Position numbers and translations under genes: made by a program
From: Streptomyces sp. NBC_01460
GTDB taxonomy: Bacteria > Actinomycetota > Actinomycetes > Streptomycetales > Streptomycetaceae
Direction: 5' to 3'
Assembly (NCBI RefSeq): GCF_036227405.1
Contig: NZ_CP109473.1
Location: 6,200,001-6,264,000 of the forward strand
Length of the DNA stretch: 64,000 nucleotides
Shown: one piece after another, positions 26,377-35,237 of the stretch
Layout of the letters: every line of letters begins with the position of its first letter
Position numbering within the stretch: position 1 is the stretch's first letter
Notes under the pieces: model-generated
What the model was told of the DNA's origin: nothing
Seen by the model: only the letters and a program-made list of their open reading frames with translations
The model's database searches: none

Positions 26377-27723
26377 ATGAACAAGCACGACGAAACCGCC
26401 GGACCCTCCGACGCGCAGCAGATCACCCTGCGCGGTCCCGCGGAACTTGCCGACGCCCTTCCCTACCTGATGGGCTTCCACCCGAACGACAGCGTGGTCA
26501 TGGTGGCCCTGCACGGGGGCCGGGGCCGCTTCGGCGGCCGGCTCAGGCTGGGCATCCCGCAGCAGCGGGAGGAGTGGGCCCCGGTCGCCGACCAACTCGC
26601 GCGCAGCCTGATCGTGGGAAGCGAGCGGCGTGATTCCCGCCCCGACGCGATCGTGGTCTTCCTCTGCCAGGACCCGGCCGAGGGGGAGAGCGCTTCCCGG
26701 ACCATGGAGCGTCTGAGGCCCCTCGCGCAGTGCCTGCGCATGGCCTGCGGGGCGCTGGACGTGCCGGTGCTCGAAGCGCTCTGCATCTCCGACGGCCGTT
26801 ACTGGTCCTACTGCTGCCCCGACGACCGCTGCTGCCCGGCCGAGGGAAATCCGCTGGCGCTCCCGGGCACCACGGTGATGGCGGCCGCCGCCGCGTACGC
26901 GGGCATCCAGGTGCGTGGATCGCTGCGGGACATGGAAGCGCGGCTCGCGCCGTGGGATCCCGCGGCGGCCCAGGAGCAGGAGAGGGCTCTCGATTCGGCG
27001 GGTGCCGTGCTGGTCTCCCGGATCCTCGACGCCGACGGGCGCGGTGAGGTGGCGGGCGAGACGCTGGCGCTCGCGCGGGAGCTCACACGACGTCTCGAGA
27101 ACGCGCCGGCCGGGGGCGTCGTGGTGACCGACGCCGGTGACGACGGTCTGATCACGTGCGAGGAGGCCGCAGCGGTGATTCTGGGCCTCCAGGACCGCGA
27201 GACCAGGGATCGTGCCGCTGAGTGGATGGAAGGGCGCGAGGCCGAAGCGGCGCTGCGGCTGTGGCGTGCGCTCGCCCGCAGGTGCGTCGGTCCCTACGTG
27301 GAGCACGCGGCGGCGCCGCTCACCCTCGCCGGCTGGGTCTCGTGGTCCACCGGGGACGAGGCGGGGGCCAGGGTGGCGCTGGGGCTCGCCCTGCGGGCCG
27401 ACCCCGACTACACGTTCGCCCAACTGCTGCACCAGGCGTGCAATCAAGGCCTTGATCCGGAAACGCTGCGCCGCTGTCTCCGGGGTGAGCGCGTCCTGCG
27501 CGACCGTCGAGAAGGCGACGGCTCCGCCCACGGGCGCGCCGGGCGGCAGTCGGGGAGCCGACGCGGATCGCGGCCGGTGCGTGATCCGGCCGGGAAGGGG
27601 AGGCGGAAGGCGGCGCCCCGGCAGGCCCGCTCCACCGGTTCGCGCCCGGGCACGGCCGTGCGCCGCGGCCGGGTCCGTGACGCCCGGCGGCTGGATCACC
27701 GCGGAGCCGGGAGGCGCGAGTGA
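26377..27723 (+). CDS. DUF4192 domain-containing protein
   Basis: 448 aa. The DUF4192 signature appears as [24 protein letters not shown] (read as two adjoining parts: [19 protein letters not shown]), with [19 protein letters not shown] and the helical C-terminal part [18 protein letters not shown]. This is a common actinobacterial family with no known biochemical role. The last 70 residues are Arg/Gly-rich and probably disordered. ATG 26377 is 41 bp from the DnaA-box pair, so the boxes probably lie in its promoter. Confidence 0.85.
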   Translation: MNKHDETAGPSDAQQITLRGPAELADALPYLMGFHPNDSVVMVALHGGRGRFGGRLRLGIPQQREEWAPVADQLARSLIVGSERRDSRPDAIVVFLCQDPAEGESASRTMERLRPLAQCLRMACGALDVPVLEALCISDGRYWSYCCPDDRCCPAEGNPLALPGTTVMAAAAAYAGIQVRGSLRDMEARLAPWDPAAAQEQERALDSAGAVLVSRILDADGRGEVAGETLALARELTRRLENAPAGGVVVTDAGDDGLITCEEAAAVILGLQDRETRDRAAEWMEGREAEAALRLWRALARRCVGPYVEHAAAPLTLAGWVSWSTGDEAGARVALGLALRADPDYTFAQLLHQACNQGLDPETLRRCLRGERVLRDRREGDGSAHGRAGRQSGSRRGSRPVRDPAGKGRRKAAPRQARSTGSRPGTAVRRGRVRDARRLDHRGAGRRE

Positions 27724-27859
27724 GGACCGGAGGGACCGGGACGAAGTCGGGCAGGGGCGACCGCGATCATGCGACAAGCCGCGAGCGTGGACGGAAGAGG
27801 CACGCAACGGGTGCGGCGAAGGGAGTGTTTATCGTCAGGAAGACGACTATGATTTCGGC

Positions 27860-28624
27860 ATGCCGCCCTACGACCCGTCGACCTTTCCGCCCTTCGCTGT
27901 CACCGTCGATCTGGTCGTCCTCACGGTGCGACGTCACGCGCTCTGCGCGTTGGTGGTGCGCCGCGGTGAATCGCCCTTCCAGGGAAGGTGGGCGCTACCG
28001 GGAGGATTCGTCAGAGCCGATGAGGACCTCGGAGCGGCGGCAGCGCGTGAGCTCGTCGAGGAGACCGGGCTCTGCGCACACGATCCGGCCGGTCCCTCCG
28101 TCGGAAACGGTGCCCACCTCGAGCAGTTGGCCACGTACGGCGACCCGGGTCGCGATCCTCGGATGCGCGTCGTCAGCGTCGCGCACCTCGCGCTCGCTCC
28201 CGACCTCCCGGCCCCGCGTGCGGGCGGTGACGCGAACAGTGCCCGCTGGGCGCCCGTCGACGACCTGCTCGCTCCGGGGGGCGGCTTCGGCCGCGAGGGT
28301 GAGCAGTCCGCGCCACTCGCCTTCGATCACGCGAAGATTCTCGACGACGGGGTGGAGCGGGCCCGCTCGAAGATCGAGTACTCGTCGCTGGCCACGGCTT
28401 TCTGCCCGCCCGAGTTCACGGTCGGGGAGCTGCGCAGGGTGTACGAGGCGGTGTGGGGTGTGGTCCTGGACCCCCGGAACTTCCACCGCAAGGTCACGGG
28501 CACGCCCGGCTTCCTGGTTCCGTCCGGAGGGACGACCACACGGCAAGGAGGCCGCCCCGCGCAGCTGTTCCGGGCCGGTGCGGCGACCGTGCTGAACCCT
28601 CCGATGCTGAGGCCGGAAGTCTGA
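27860..28624 (+). CDS. Nudix hydrolase with C-terminal winged helix (NrtR-like)
   Basis: 254 aa. The Nudix box runs from GGFVRADED through AARELVEETGL (about 50-75). The C-terminal third (EFTVGELRRVYEAVWG, then LDPRNFHRKV) matches the winged helix of NrtR-type Nudix regulators, which sense ADP-ribose and control NAD synthesis genes, though some family members are plain hydrolases. ATG 27860 lacks a clear ribosome site; an in-frame GTG near 27822 would add about 13 residues ([11 protein letters not shown]) and is a real alternative. No NAD genes are adjacent. Confidence 0.8.
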   Translation: MPPYDPSTFPPFAVTVDLVVLTVRRHALCALVVRRGESPFQGRWALPGGFVRADEDLGAAAARELVEETGLCAHDPAGPSVGNGAHLEQLATYGDPGRDPRMRVVSVAHLALAPDLPAPRAGGDANSARWAPVDDLLAPGGGFGREGEQSAPLAFDHAKILDDGVERARSKIEYSSLATAFCPPEFTVGELRRVYEAVWGVVLDPRNFHRKVTGTPGFLVPSGGTTTRQGGRPAQLFRAGAATVLNPPMLRPEV

Positions 28625-28770
28625 GCACGCACGGCTCCTCAGGTTCGCGCCGCGCGGACCTGCGGAACGCCCACAGAACCATCGGTGCACCAAAAGTCTG
28701 AAATGTCGCGTTATGTTGCGGGGGTACCCCTCCCTGCCGCTGAGCGGTCTCACCCTCCGCGAGAGAAGCG

Positions 28771-30591
28771 ATGCTCCAGGCCATCGGACTCACCAGTGCC
28801 CCCCGCCGCGACCGCCCTCCCGTCGTGGACGACCTGACCTTCGAAGCCCCGCCGGGCAGTGTCACCGTGCTGCTCGGCGCTCCGGGCTCCGGCAAGACCA
28901 CGGCCCTCCGCCTGATGCTCGAACTGGAGGCGGGGAGGGGGGTCACCTACTTCAAGGGCAGGCCGCTGCATCGCATCGGCCATCCCGCCCGTGAGGTCGG
29001 GGTGCTGCTCGGGGACGTGCCAGGACACCCCGGGCGCACCGCTCGCGGCCAGCTCCGGATGCTCTGCGCCGCTGCCGGTGTGCCGGCGTCGCGAGCCGAC
29101 GAACTGCTCGAGGTCGTCGGTCTCGCGGGGCTGGGGGACCAGCGCATCGGGACACTGTCGGCAGGAATGGACCGGCGGCTCGGCCTCGCCTCGGTGCTGC
29201 TCGGAGATCCGCACACCCTCGTCCTCGACGAGCCCGCCGACGGCCTCTCGCCCCGCGAGAGGAGCTGGCTCCACGGGCTGCTCCGCGCACACGCGGCCGA
29301 AGGCGGCACGGTCCTGCACACGACCGGCGACCCCAAGGAGGCCGCCCGGGCGGCCGACCGTGTCGTCACCATCGACCGGGGGCGGCTCGTCGCGGACCAG
29401 GACGTCTCGGACTTCTCCCGCACGCGCCTGAGGCCGCGGGTCGCCGTGCGGACCCCGCACGCGGCCCGGCTCGCCGCAGTGATGAGCCGTGAGGCCCGCG
29501 CGGCCCATCGCTCCGTCGAAGTGGTCGCCGAGGACGGCAGCCGGCTGTCCGTGTACGGCAGTAGCTGCGCGGAGGTAGGGGACACGGCGTACCGGCACGG
29601 AGTCCCCCTCCATCAACTCGCGGACGAGACGGGCGACGCGGGCCCGGCCGTCGTTCCGGCCCCGGGTTCGGGCATGGTCCGGGCCCGGGGTCCGGTCGCT
29701 GTTCCGGCCCGGGCGCCGGGCTGCGGTCCGAGCGGCGTTCCGGTGAGGGCCGTGCTGCCGGGCCCCGCCTCGACCGTGGCGATCTCGCAGTTGCCGCCGC
29801 CGATCCCCGTACGACCGGCTCGTGGCCCTCTCCGCCCTCTGCGGTACGAACTGCGCCGTCTCTTCGGTGTCAGAACGGCCGCCCTGATCCTTGCGGCGGT
29901 CCTGGTCGTGTCCGCGGCTCTCTCCGTGGTCCTGGCCCGCTCCGGCAGGACACCCCTATCCGATCTTCTGGTCGCCTGGCCGGATCTGCTGCCGCTGCCT
30001 CCCGCGGCCTTCGCCGCGGGGCTGCTGGGGGCCCTCTCCTTCGGTGACGAGTTCCGCTACCCGGCGCTCGCCGCGGGGCGGGGAACCATCCCGCGCCGTA
30101 TCGGTCTCCTGGTGGCCAAGCTGGTGGTCTCCGGAAGCGTCGCGCTGTTGCTCGCCGCGCTCTCGGTGCTCGTCGACGCCGAAGCTCTCCGCCTCGTGTA
30201 CGGAGGGGACTTGGTGGCCGTTCCGGCACATGCTCCCCAGCTGGCCGTCAGTTGGGCGGGGTTGTCGGTCGGGTGCGCGTGGGCGGGGTTGCTGGGTGCC
30301 GGCGTGTTCCGGCTGACCGTCGCCGGAGTCGCGGCGGTGCTGGCTGTGCCGGTCCTCGTCGTACCGCTGGTCCAGAAGCTCCTCGCGGGTCCGGCGGTGC
30401 GTTCGGTCACCGGACTCCCGGGCCGGCTGCGTGAACTCGGCTGGCTGCAGTGGCCCTACGAGGTGGATCGCTGGGCCATGGCGGTCGTGCGCGTCGTCGC
30501 TCAGCCCGTGGGACTGGCCCTGTCCTTGTCGTTGTCCGTCCTGATCTGCGCCTATGTGTTCACCAGCCTTCGAGGGAGGGCCCGTTGGTGA
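28771..30591 (+). CDS. ABC transporter: ATPase fused to membrane domain
   Basis: 606 aa. The N-terminal ABC ATPase has GAPGSGKT (36-43), a degenerate signature LSAGM (129-133) and Walker B ending LDEP (about 152-155). A Pro/Gly/Val-rich linker (about 285-345) joins it to a C-terminal region with roughly six hydrophobic segments (about 365-600). This ATPase-first order is unusual for exporters. Substrate is unknown. It precedes whiH on the same strand, but a promoter-like site between them suggests separate control. Confidence 0.75.
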   Translation: MLQAIGLTSAPRRDRPPVVDDLTFEAPPGSVTVLLGAPGSGKTTALRLMLELEAGRGVTYFKGRPLHRIGHPAREVGVLLGDVPGHPGRTARGQLRMLCAAAGVPASRADELLEVVGLAGLGDQRIGTLSAGMDRRLGLASVLLGDPHTLVLDEPADGLSPRERSWLHGLLRAHAAEGGTVLHTTGDPKEAARAADRVVTIDRGRLVADQDVSDFSRTRLRPRVAVRTPHAARLAAVMSREARAAHRSVEVVAEDGSRLSVYGSSCAEVGDTAYRHGVPLHQLADETGDAGPAVVPAPGSGMVRARGPVAVPARAPGCGPSGVPVRAVLPGPASTVAISQLPPPIPVRPARGPLRPLRYELRRLFGVRTAALILAAVLVVSAALSVVLARSGRTPLSDLLVAWPDLLPLPPAAFAAGLLGALSFGDEFRYPALAAGRGTIPRRIGLLVAKLVVSGSVALLLAALSVLVDAEALRLVYGGDLVAVPAHAPQLAVSWAGLSVGCAWAGLLGAGVFRLTVAGVAAVLAVPVLVVPLVQKLLAGPAVRSVTGLPGRLRELGWLQWPYEVDRWAMAVVRVVAQPVGLALSLSLSVLICAYVFTSLRGRARW

Positions 30592-30633
30592 CCGGGTCGC
30601 GCGGAGCAGGTGATCAGCTGAGGGTAACTCGCC

Positions 30634-30659
30634 TGAAAGGATGCGATTTTTACCGATAA
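30634..30659 (+). promoter_or_regulatory. Sigma-WhiG-type promoter upstream of whiH
   Basis: -35-like TGAA (30634-30637), a 14-nt spacer, and -10 ACCGATAA (30652-30659), 7 of 8 matches to the sigma-WhiG/sigma-28 -10 GCCGATAA. The consensus -35 is TAAA with 15 nt, so the upstream element is weaker. It lies 92 bp before whiH, a known sigma-WhiG target in S. coelicolor. Confidence 0.65.
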
Positions 30660-30751
30660 CGCGTCAATTGAGAGGTGGGTGCCGATCACCCTTTCGTGTG
30701 CTTTTCAGCAAAGACCTCAAGGGCTGGGCGAGCCGCGCCGAAAAAGGATGC

Positions 30752-31639
30752 GTGAGTACCCTTGCGCACACCATGATGACCGCCGCCCGCTCCGCCGACT
30801 CCGGCCTCGCCGGCCCGGGCGAACTCGACCGCTACCCCTATACGGAGACGCCGGCCGGCGAGCGCGCCGCGCTCCGTTCCTGGGGAGGGGCCGACTCCGA
30901 GCTGGGGCGGGCGAGCCGGCGCGGCACGGCCAGCAGGGGCCGTGGGCTTCACGGCCAACTGGTCCAGCAGCTCGGCCAGATGATTGTTTCCGGTGACCTC
31001 GGAGCCGACCGGCCGCTCGTGCCGGAGGAGATCGGCCAGCGCTTCGAGGTCTCCCGCACCGTGGTGCGGGAGTCCCTGCGTGTTCTCGAGGCCAAGGGCC
31101 TGGTCAGCGCCCGCCCCAATGTGGGCACGCGGGTCCGGCCGGTGAGTGACTGGAATCTGCTGGACCCCGACATCATCGAGTGGCGCGCCTTCGGGCCGCA
31201 GCGTGATGACCAGCGCCGCGAGCTGGAGGACCTTCGGTGGACCATCGAGCCGCTGGCCGCCCGCCTGGCCGCCGGTCACGGGCGCGAGGACATTCAGCAG
31301 CGTCTCGGCGACATGATCGAGATCATGGGGCACGCGATGGGGCAGGGGGACGCCCTCACGTTCTCCCGGGCCGACGCGGAGTTCCACGCCCTGCTCATCC
31401 AGGCGGCGGGCAACCGCATGCTCGAGCACCTCTCCGGGATCGTGTCGGCGGCGCTTCACGTCTCCGGTGGGCCGGTCACCGGCTGCGACCGCCCCGCGGA
31501 GGCGTCCCTCGGTCACCACGCGCGGATCGCCGAGGCGCTCGCCTCGGGCGATTCGGCCGGTGCCGAAGCCGCCATGCGTCAGCTGCTGGTCGGGCACACC
31601 GACGGCGAGCGAGTGGTTCCCGCACCTCGGGAGCACTGA
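30752..31639 (+). CDS. whiH: Sporulation regulator WhiH (GntR/FadR family)
   Basis: 295 aa. The N-terminal 75 residues are variable; a winged helix (EEIGQRFEVSRTVVRESLRV through GLVSARPNVGTRV, about 90-130) precedes an all-helical FCD ligand-binding domain (RRELEDLRWTIEPLAAR onward). WhiH acts in aerial hyphae before sporulation septation and represses its own gene until an unknown signal releases it. The identification rests on length, family and position immediately before hrdB, as in S. coelicolor. GTG 30752 follows AAGGA. Confidence 0.88.
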   Translation: MSTLAHTMMTAARSADSGLAGPGELDRYPYTETPAGERAALRSWGGADSELGRASRRGTASRGRGLHGQLVQQLGQMIVSGDLGADRPLVPEEIGQRFEVSRTVVRESLRVLEAKGLVSARPNVGTRVRPVSDWNLLDPDIIEWRAFGPQRDDQRRELEDLRWTIEPLAARLAAGHGREDIQQRLGDMIEIMGHAMGQGDALTFSRADAEFHALLIQAAGNRMLEHLSGIVSAALHVSGGPVTGCDRPAEASLGHHARIAEALASGDSAGAEAAMRQLLVGHTDGERVVPAPREH

Positions 31640-31768
31640 GCGCGGTCGGATCGGGGTATGCGGACCATGTGCCGCCGGGCTCGTGCGGTTCGGTGGCACA
31701 TTTGTACGGACGCACACCCCTGGTTCAGGTTTGTCGCGAATGAGGTGTGACTGGGGCCACGCGAATTG

Positions 31769-31798
31769 GGCGTAACACTCCTCGAAACAGTGCGATGA
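31769..31798 (+). promoter_or_regulatory. hrdB promoter of the ShbA type
   Basis: GGCGTAAC (31769-31776), a 16-nt spacer, CGATGA (31793-31798). From memory this equals the consensus reported for the ECF sigma factor ShbA, which drives the principal sigma gene hrdB in S. griseus. It lies 166 nt upstream of the hrdB start. The remaining part of the 324-bp gap shows no further site I could support. Confidence 0.8.
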
Positions 31799-31963
31799 CT
31801 TAAGAGGTGACCGCCGCGGAAGGAATACAGCAGCCACACAGTGCGCTGTGCAGTTCTGAGGCCAAACCCGCGCCGTCGGCGACATCCCCAGTCGACGGTC
31901 GTCGGTTCCAGCCCTCTCCAGGGCCGGGCCGGAAGCCGTTTCCATCGTTCCGAGAGGTTGTTC

Positions 31964-33508
31964 GTGTCGGCCAGCACATCCCGTACGCTCCCGCCGGAGA
32001 TCGCCGAGTCCGAGTCTGTGATGGCGCTCATCGAGCGGGGAAAGGCTGATGGGCAGATCGCCGGCGATGACGTGCGTCGGGCCTTCGAGGCTGACCAGAT
32101 TCCGCCAACCCAGTGGAAGAACGTTCTGCGCAGCCTCAACCAGATCCTCGAGGAAGAGGGTGTGACGCTGATGGTCAGTGCCGCGGAGTCGCCTAAGCGC
32201 GCCCGCAAGAGCGTCGCAGCGAAGAGCCCGGTCAAGCGCACCGCCACCAAGACTGTCGCGGCCAAGACAACCGTGACGCGGACCGTCGCGGCATCTGCCG
32301 CCCCGGCGGCCGAGAGCGCGGATGCGGCGGCCGGCGACGCCGCTGCCGCTCCCGCGAAGAAGACGGCAGCCAAGAAGACGGTTGCCAAGAAGGCCGCGGC
32401 CAAGAAGACCGCGGTCAAGAAGACCGCCGCGAAGAAGGCCGGCAAGCAGGACGACGAACTGCTCGACGGCGACGAGGCGGCCGAGGAAGTCAAGGTCGGC
32501 AAGGGTGAGGAAGAGGAGGGCGAGGGCGAGAACAAGGGCTTCGTCCTCTCCGACGACGACGAGGACGACGCACCTGCGCAGCAGGTCGCCGTCGCCGGCG
32601 CCACGGCCGACCCGGTCAAGGACTACCTGAAGCAGATCGGCAAGGTTCCCCTCCTCAACGCCGAGCAGGAGGTCGAGCTCGCCAAGCGGATCGAGGCCGG
32701 CCTCTTCGCCGAGGACAAGCTCGCCAACTCCGACAAGCTCGCGCCGAAGCTCAAGCGCGAGCTGGAGATCATCGCCGAGGACGGCCGCCGGGCCAAGAAC
32801 CACCTGCTGGAGGCCAACCTCCGTCTCGTGGTGTCGCTGGCCAAGCGGTACACGGGTCGCGGCATGCTCTTCCTGGACCTCATCCAGGAGGGCAACCTCG
32901 GTCTGATCCGAGCGGTCGAGAAGTTCGACTACACCAAGGGCTACAAGTTCTCCACGTACGCGACGTGGTGGATCCGTCAGGCCATCACCCGCGCCATGGC
33001 CGACCAGGCCCGCACCATCCGTATCCCGGTGCACATGGTCGAGGTCATCAACAAGCTCGCGCGGGTGCAGCGCCAGATGCTCCAGGACCTGGGCCGTGAG
33101 CCCACTCCGGAGGAGCTGGCCAAGGAGCTCGACATGACCCCCGAGAAGGTCATCGAGGTCCAGAAGTACGGCCGTGAGCCGATCTCCCTCCACACCCCGC
33201 TGGGTGAGGACGGGGACAGCGAGTTCGGAGACCTGATCGAGGACTCCGAGGCCGTCGTGCCCGCGGACGCGGTGAGCTTCACGCTGCTCCAGGAGCAGCT
33301 GCACTCCGTGCTCGACACGCTCTCCGAGCGTGAGGCGGGCGTGGTCTCGATGCGTTTCGGTCTCACCGACGGTCAGCCGAAGACGCTGGACGAGATCGGC
33401 AAGGTCTACGGGGTGACGCGCGAGCGCATCCGTCAGATCGAGTCCAAGACGATGTCGAAGCTGCGCCACCCGTCGCGCTCGCAGGTACTGCGCGACTACC
33501 TCGACTAG
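31964..33508 (+). CDS. hrdB: Principal RNA polymerase sigma factor HrdB
   Basis: 514 aa. Region 1.1-like N-terminus (1-65), a long Lys/Ala-rich then acidic insert (about 70-200, for example [18 protein letters not shown]), then region 1.2 ([11 protein letters not shown]), 2.x with [34 protein letters not shown] and [14 protein letters not shown], and region 4.2 ([18 protein letters not shown]). It directs transcription of housekeeping genes. GTG 31964 has GAGAGG 6 nt upstream and gives the expected HrdB N-terminus. The upstream promoter matches ShbA recognition. Confidence 0.97.
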   Translation: MSASTSRTLPPEIAESESVMALIERGKADGQIAGDDVRRAFEADQIPPTQWKNVLRSLNQILEEEGVTLMVSAAESPKRARKSVAAKSPVKRTATKTVAAKTTVTRTVAASAAPAAESADAAAGDAAAAPAKKTAAKKTVAKKAAAKKTAVKKTAAKKAGKQDDELLDGDEAAEEVKVGKGEEEEGEGENKGFVLSDDDEDDAPAQQVAVAGATADPVKDYLKQIGKVPLLNAEQEVELAKRIEAGLFAEDKLANSDKLAPKLKRELEIIAEDGRRAKNHLLEANLRLVVSLAKRYTGRGMLFLDLIQEGNLGLIRAVEKFDYTKGYKFSTYATWWIRQAITRAMADQARTIRIPVHMVEVINKLARVQRQMLQDLGREPTPEELAKELDMTPEKVIEVQKYGREPISLHTPLGEDGDSEFGDLIEDSEAVVPADAVSFTLLQEQLHSVLDTLSEREAGVVSMRFGLTDGQPKTLDEIGKVYGVTRERIRQIESKTMSKLRHPSRSQVLRDYLD

Positions 33509-33516
33509 ATCGGGGA

Positions 33517-33568
33517 CGGACATGGGCCGGGCCCGGAACCGCGAGGTTCCGGGCCCGGCCCATGTCCG
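33517..33568 (+). terminator. hrdB terminator
   Basis: A perfect 24-bp stem (33517-33540 with 33545-33568) closed by a GCGA tetraloop, starting 9 nt after the hrdB stop. It is one of the longest perfect hairpins in the window. Confidence 0.9.
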
Positions 33569-33634
33569 CATGCGGCGGGCACGGCGGCGGATGACGCTGA
33601 GTGGGCACTGTTCACCTCGGCGTCAGGAGTCCCC

Positions 33635-34465
33635 ATGCCCCGCGTCCTCGTCCGTGTCCTTCCCGCCGCGCTCACCCTGGCGCTTGCCACGGCAGTGATA
33701 CCCCTCGGTCCCCCGGCTCCCGCCGAAGCGGACAGCATCATCGTCGGCGGGCGGCCGGTGGCCGTCGCGGACAGTCCGTGGGCCGTGGCCCTGTCGAGCC
33801 GTGACCGGTTCGGAGGAACCCGCGCGGGACAGTTCTGCGGGGGAGTGGCGATCGCGCCCACCAAGGTGCTGACGGCGGCGCACTGCCTGCGGGAGGACGT
33901 CCTGGGGGCCGCCGTCACGGACGTCCGGGACCTGCGGGTCATCGCCGGACGGGACGAGCTGAGCGGACCGGGGGGCCAGGAGATCTCCGTACGGTCGACG
34001 TGGGTCAACCCCGGCTACGACCCGCACACCAACTCCGGCGACCTCGCGGTCCTCACCCTGGACCGGGCGCTGCCGGAGGGGGATGTCGTCCCGATGGCCG
34101 GGGCCGGGAGCGCGGCGTACGAGCCGGGCACTGCGGCGACGGTGTACGGCTGGGGTGACACGACCGGATACGGCGCCTACGCCTCCACCCTGCGCGCTGC
34201 CACCGTGCGGGTGCTGCCGGACAGCGAGTGCGTCCGGGCGTACCCCGGCGGCACACAGGGCTCGTACGACGCCTCATCGATGCTCTGCGCCGGTGAGACG
34301 GCTGGCGGGCGGGATGCGTGCCAGGGGGACAGCGGAGGGCCGCTGGTGGCCCGTGGGAGCCTCGTCGGGCTCGTCTCCTGGGGCAGCGGCTGCGGGAGCC
34401 CCGGCAGCCCCGGCGTCTACACCCGCGTGTCCGCGGCGATCGGGTGGATGGCCGATCGGAGCTGA
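33635..34465 (+). CDS. Secreted trypsin (S1 family)
   Basis: 276 aa. A signal peptide (1-33, basic start, LTLALATAVI core) leads to a mature end IVGG at 36-39, the classical activation sequence. The triad is His83 (TAAHC), Asp136 (SGDLAVL) and Ser233 (GDSGGPL); Asp227 six residues before Ser233 predicts cleavage after Arg/Lys. Paired cysteines fit trypsin disulfides. It is monocistronic between the hrdB terminator and its own hairpin. Confidence 0.92.
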   Translation: MPRVLVRVLPAALTLALATAVIPLGPPAPAEADSIIVGGRPVAVADSPWAVALSSRDRFGGTRAGQFCGGVAIAPTKVLTAAHCLREDVLGAAVTDVRDLRVIAGRDELSGPGGQEISVRSTWVNPGYDPHTNSGDLAVLTLDRALPEGDVVPMAGAGSAAYEPGTAATVYGWGDTTGYGAYASTLRAATVRVLPDSECVRAYPGGTQGSYDASSMLCAGETAGGRDACQGDSGGPLVARGSLVGLVSWGSGCGSPGSPGVYTRVSAAIGWMADRS

Positions 34466-34493
34466 CCGCGGGAGGGCGCGGCACGGCATGAGA

Positions 34494-34525
34494 ACGGGCG
34501 GCTTCCCTGCGGGGAGGCCGCCCGT
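34494..34525. terminator. Terminator between the trypsin gene and the convergent DUF7455 gene
   Basis: ACGGGCGGC (34494-34502) pairs with GCCGCCCGT (34517-34525); an inner TCCC/GGGA extension surrounds a short loop. Confidence 0.75.
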
Positions 34526-34571
34526 CGGCCGGTCCTGGACCGTACCCGTGGCTCGTCGTGGATGCGAGGTG

Positions 34572-34805
34572 TCAGTGTTGTTCCTCGTCGGCGGCACTGG
34601 CCTGCACGGCAGTGAGCCGATCTGTCTCATCCTGTATTTCCGCGGCGATCTTCTTGAGTTCCGGCTCGAACTTGCGCCCGTGGTGGGCGCAGAAGAGCAG
34701 TTCACCGCCGCTGATCAGGACGACGCGCAGATAAGCCTGGGCGCCGCAACGGTCACAGCGGTCTGCTGCGGTCAGCGGGCTCGCGGGGGTCAGAACAGTA
34801 GTCAC
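34572..34805 (-). CDS. DUF7455 small zinc-ribbon-like protein
   Basis: 77 aa. CDRCGAQAYLRV and LLFCAHHGRKFEPEL give a C-x2-C...C-x2-H pattern that could bind zinc, followed by a helix (LKKIAAEIQDETDRL). It is a short conserved actinobacterial family of unknown function. GTG 34805 with AGAGGCG upstream. Its promoter lies in the 432-bp gap shared with parE. Confidence 0.82.
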   Translation of the reverse strand: MTTVLTPASPLTAADRCDRCGAQAYLRVVLISGGELLFCAHHGRKFEPELKKIAAEIQDETDRLTAVQASAADEEQH

Positions 34806-35237
34806 GTCGCCTCTTCTCTAGCTCGACGAGCTGTCGTACCAGGGTCAACATCCAACCAGGCCGAAAACGTTCCCGCTCGTGGCATTTCTTCGAAACTTCT
34901 TCTCAGGATGGCTGTCTGTTGCCGGTTGGCGGCGAATGTGCCGTATTGCGTAGCGCTACGGTTTCGCGTTGCTTGTGTGGGCCGGTCCGCCGGCTGGCTT
35001 GCCGGTTGTTCATGAGGACGTGCCCGGAGCCTAAATGGTTCATGCCTCGAAGGGAACGTGATGTGCACGTCACCCCAACGAGTGATCGAACGTGTATGCG
35101 AGGCTGGACTACCATAAGGATTCCCCCTGGGTGGCGTTACAACCGCTCTACCAGGCCTCGGTAGGCTCTCAGCGGCTACCGAGGCCGAGCCCGTTACCCA
35201 CTGGGCCCCAAATGAAATTCAGCGAGGAGCGAACCGC
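34806..35237. other. Divergent intergenic region upstream of parE and the DUF7455 gene
   Basis: 432 bp. Seen: a perfect 12-bp palindrome CGTAGCGCTACG (34949-34960); a partial LexA-like site TCGAAC-GTGT-ATGCGA (35086-35101; left half perfect, right half 4 of 6); and a -10-like CATAAG around 35111. GAGGAGC at about 35223-35229 is the parE ribosome site. Promoters are not assigned with confidence. Confidence 0.45.

Noticed and set aside
31822..31847. Sigma-R-type promoter (GGAAT-N18-GTT) upstream of hrdB
   Set aside because: GGAAT occurs at 31822-31826, but the base triplet at the expected spacing is GCT, not GTT, so the site fails.
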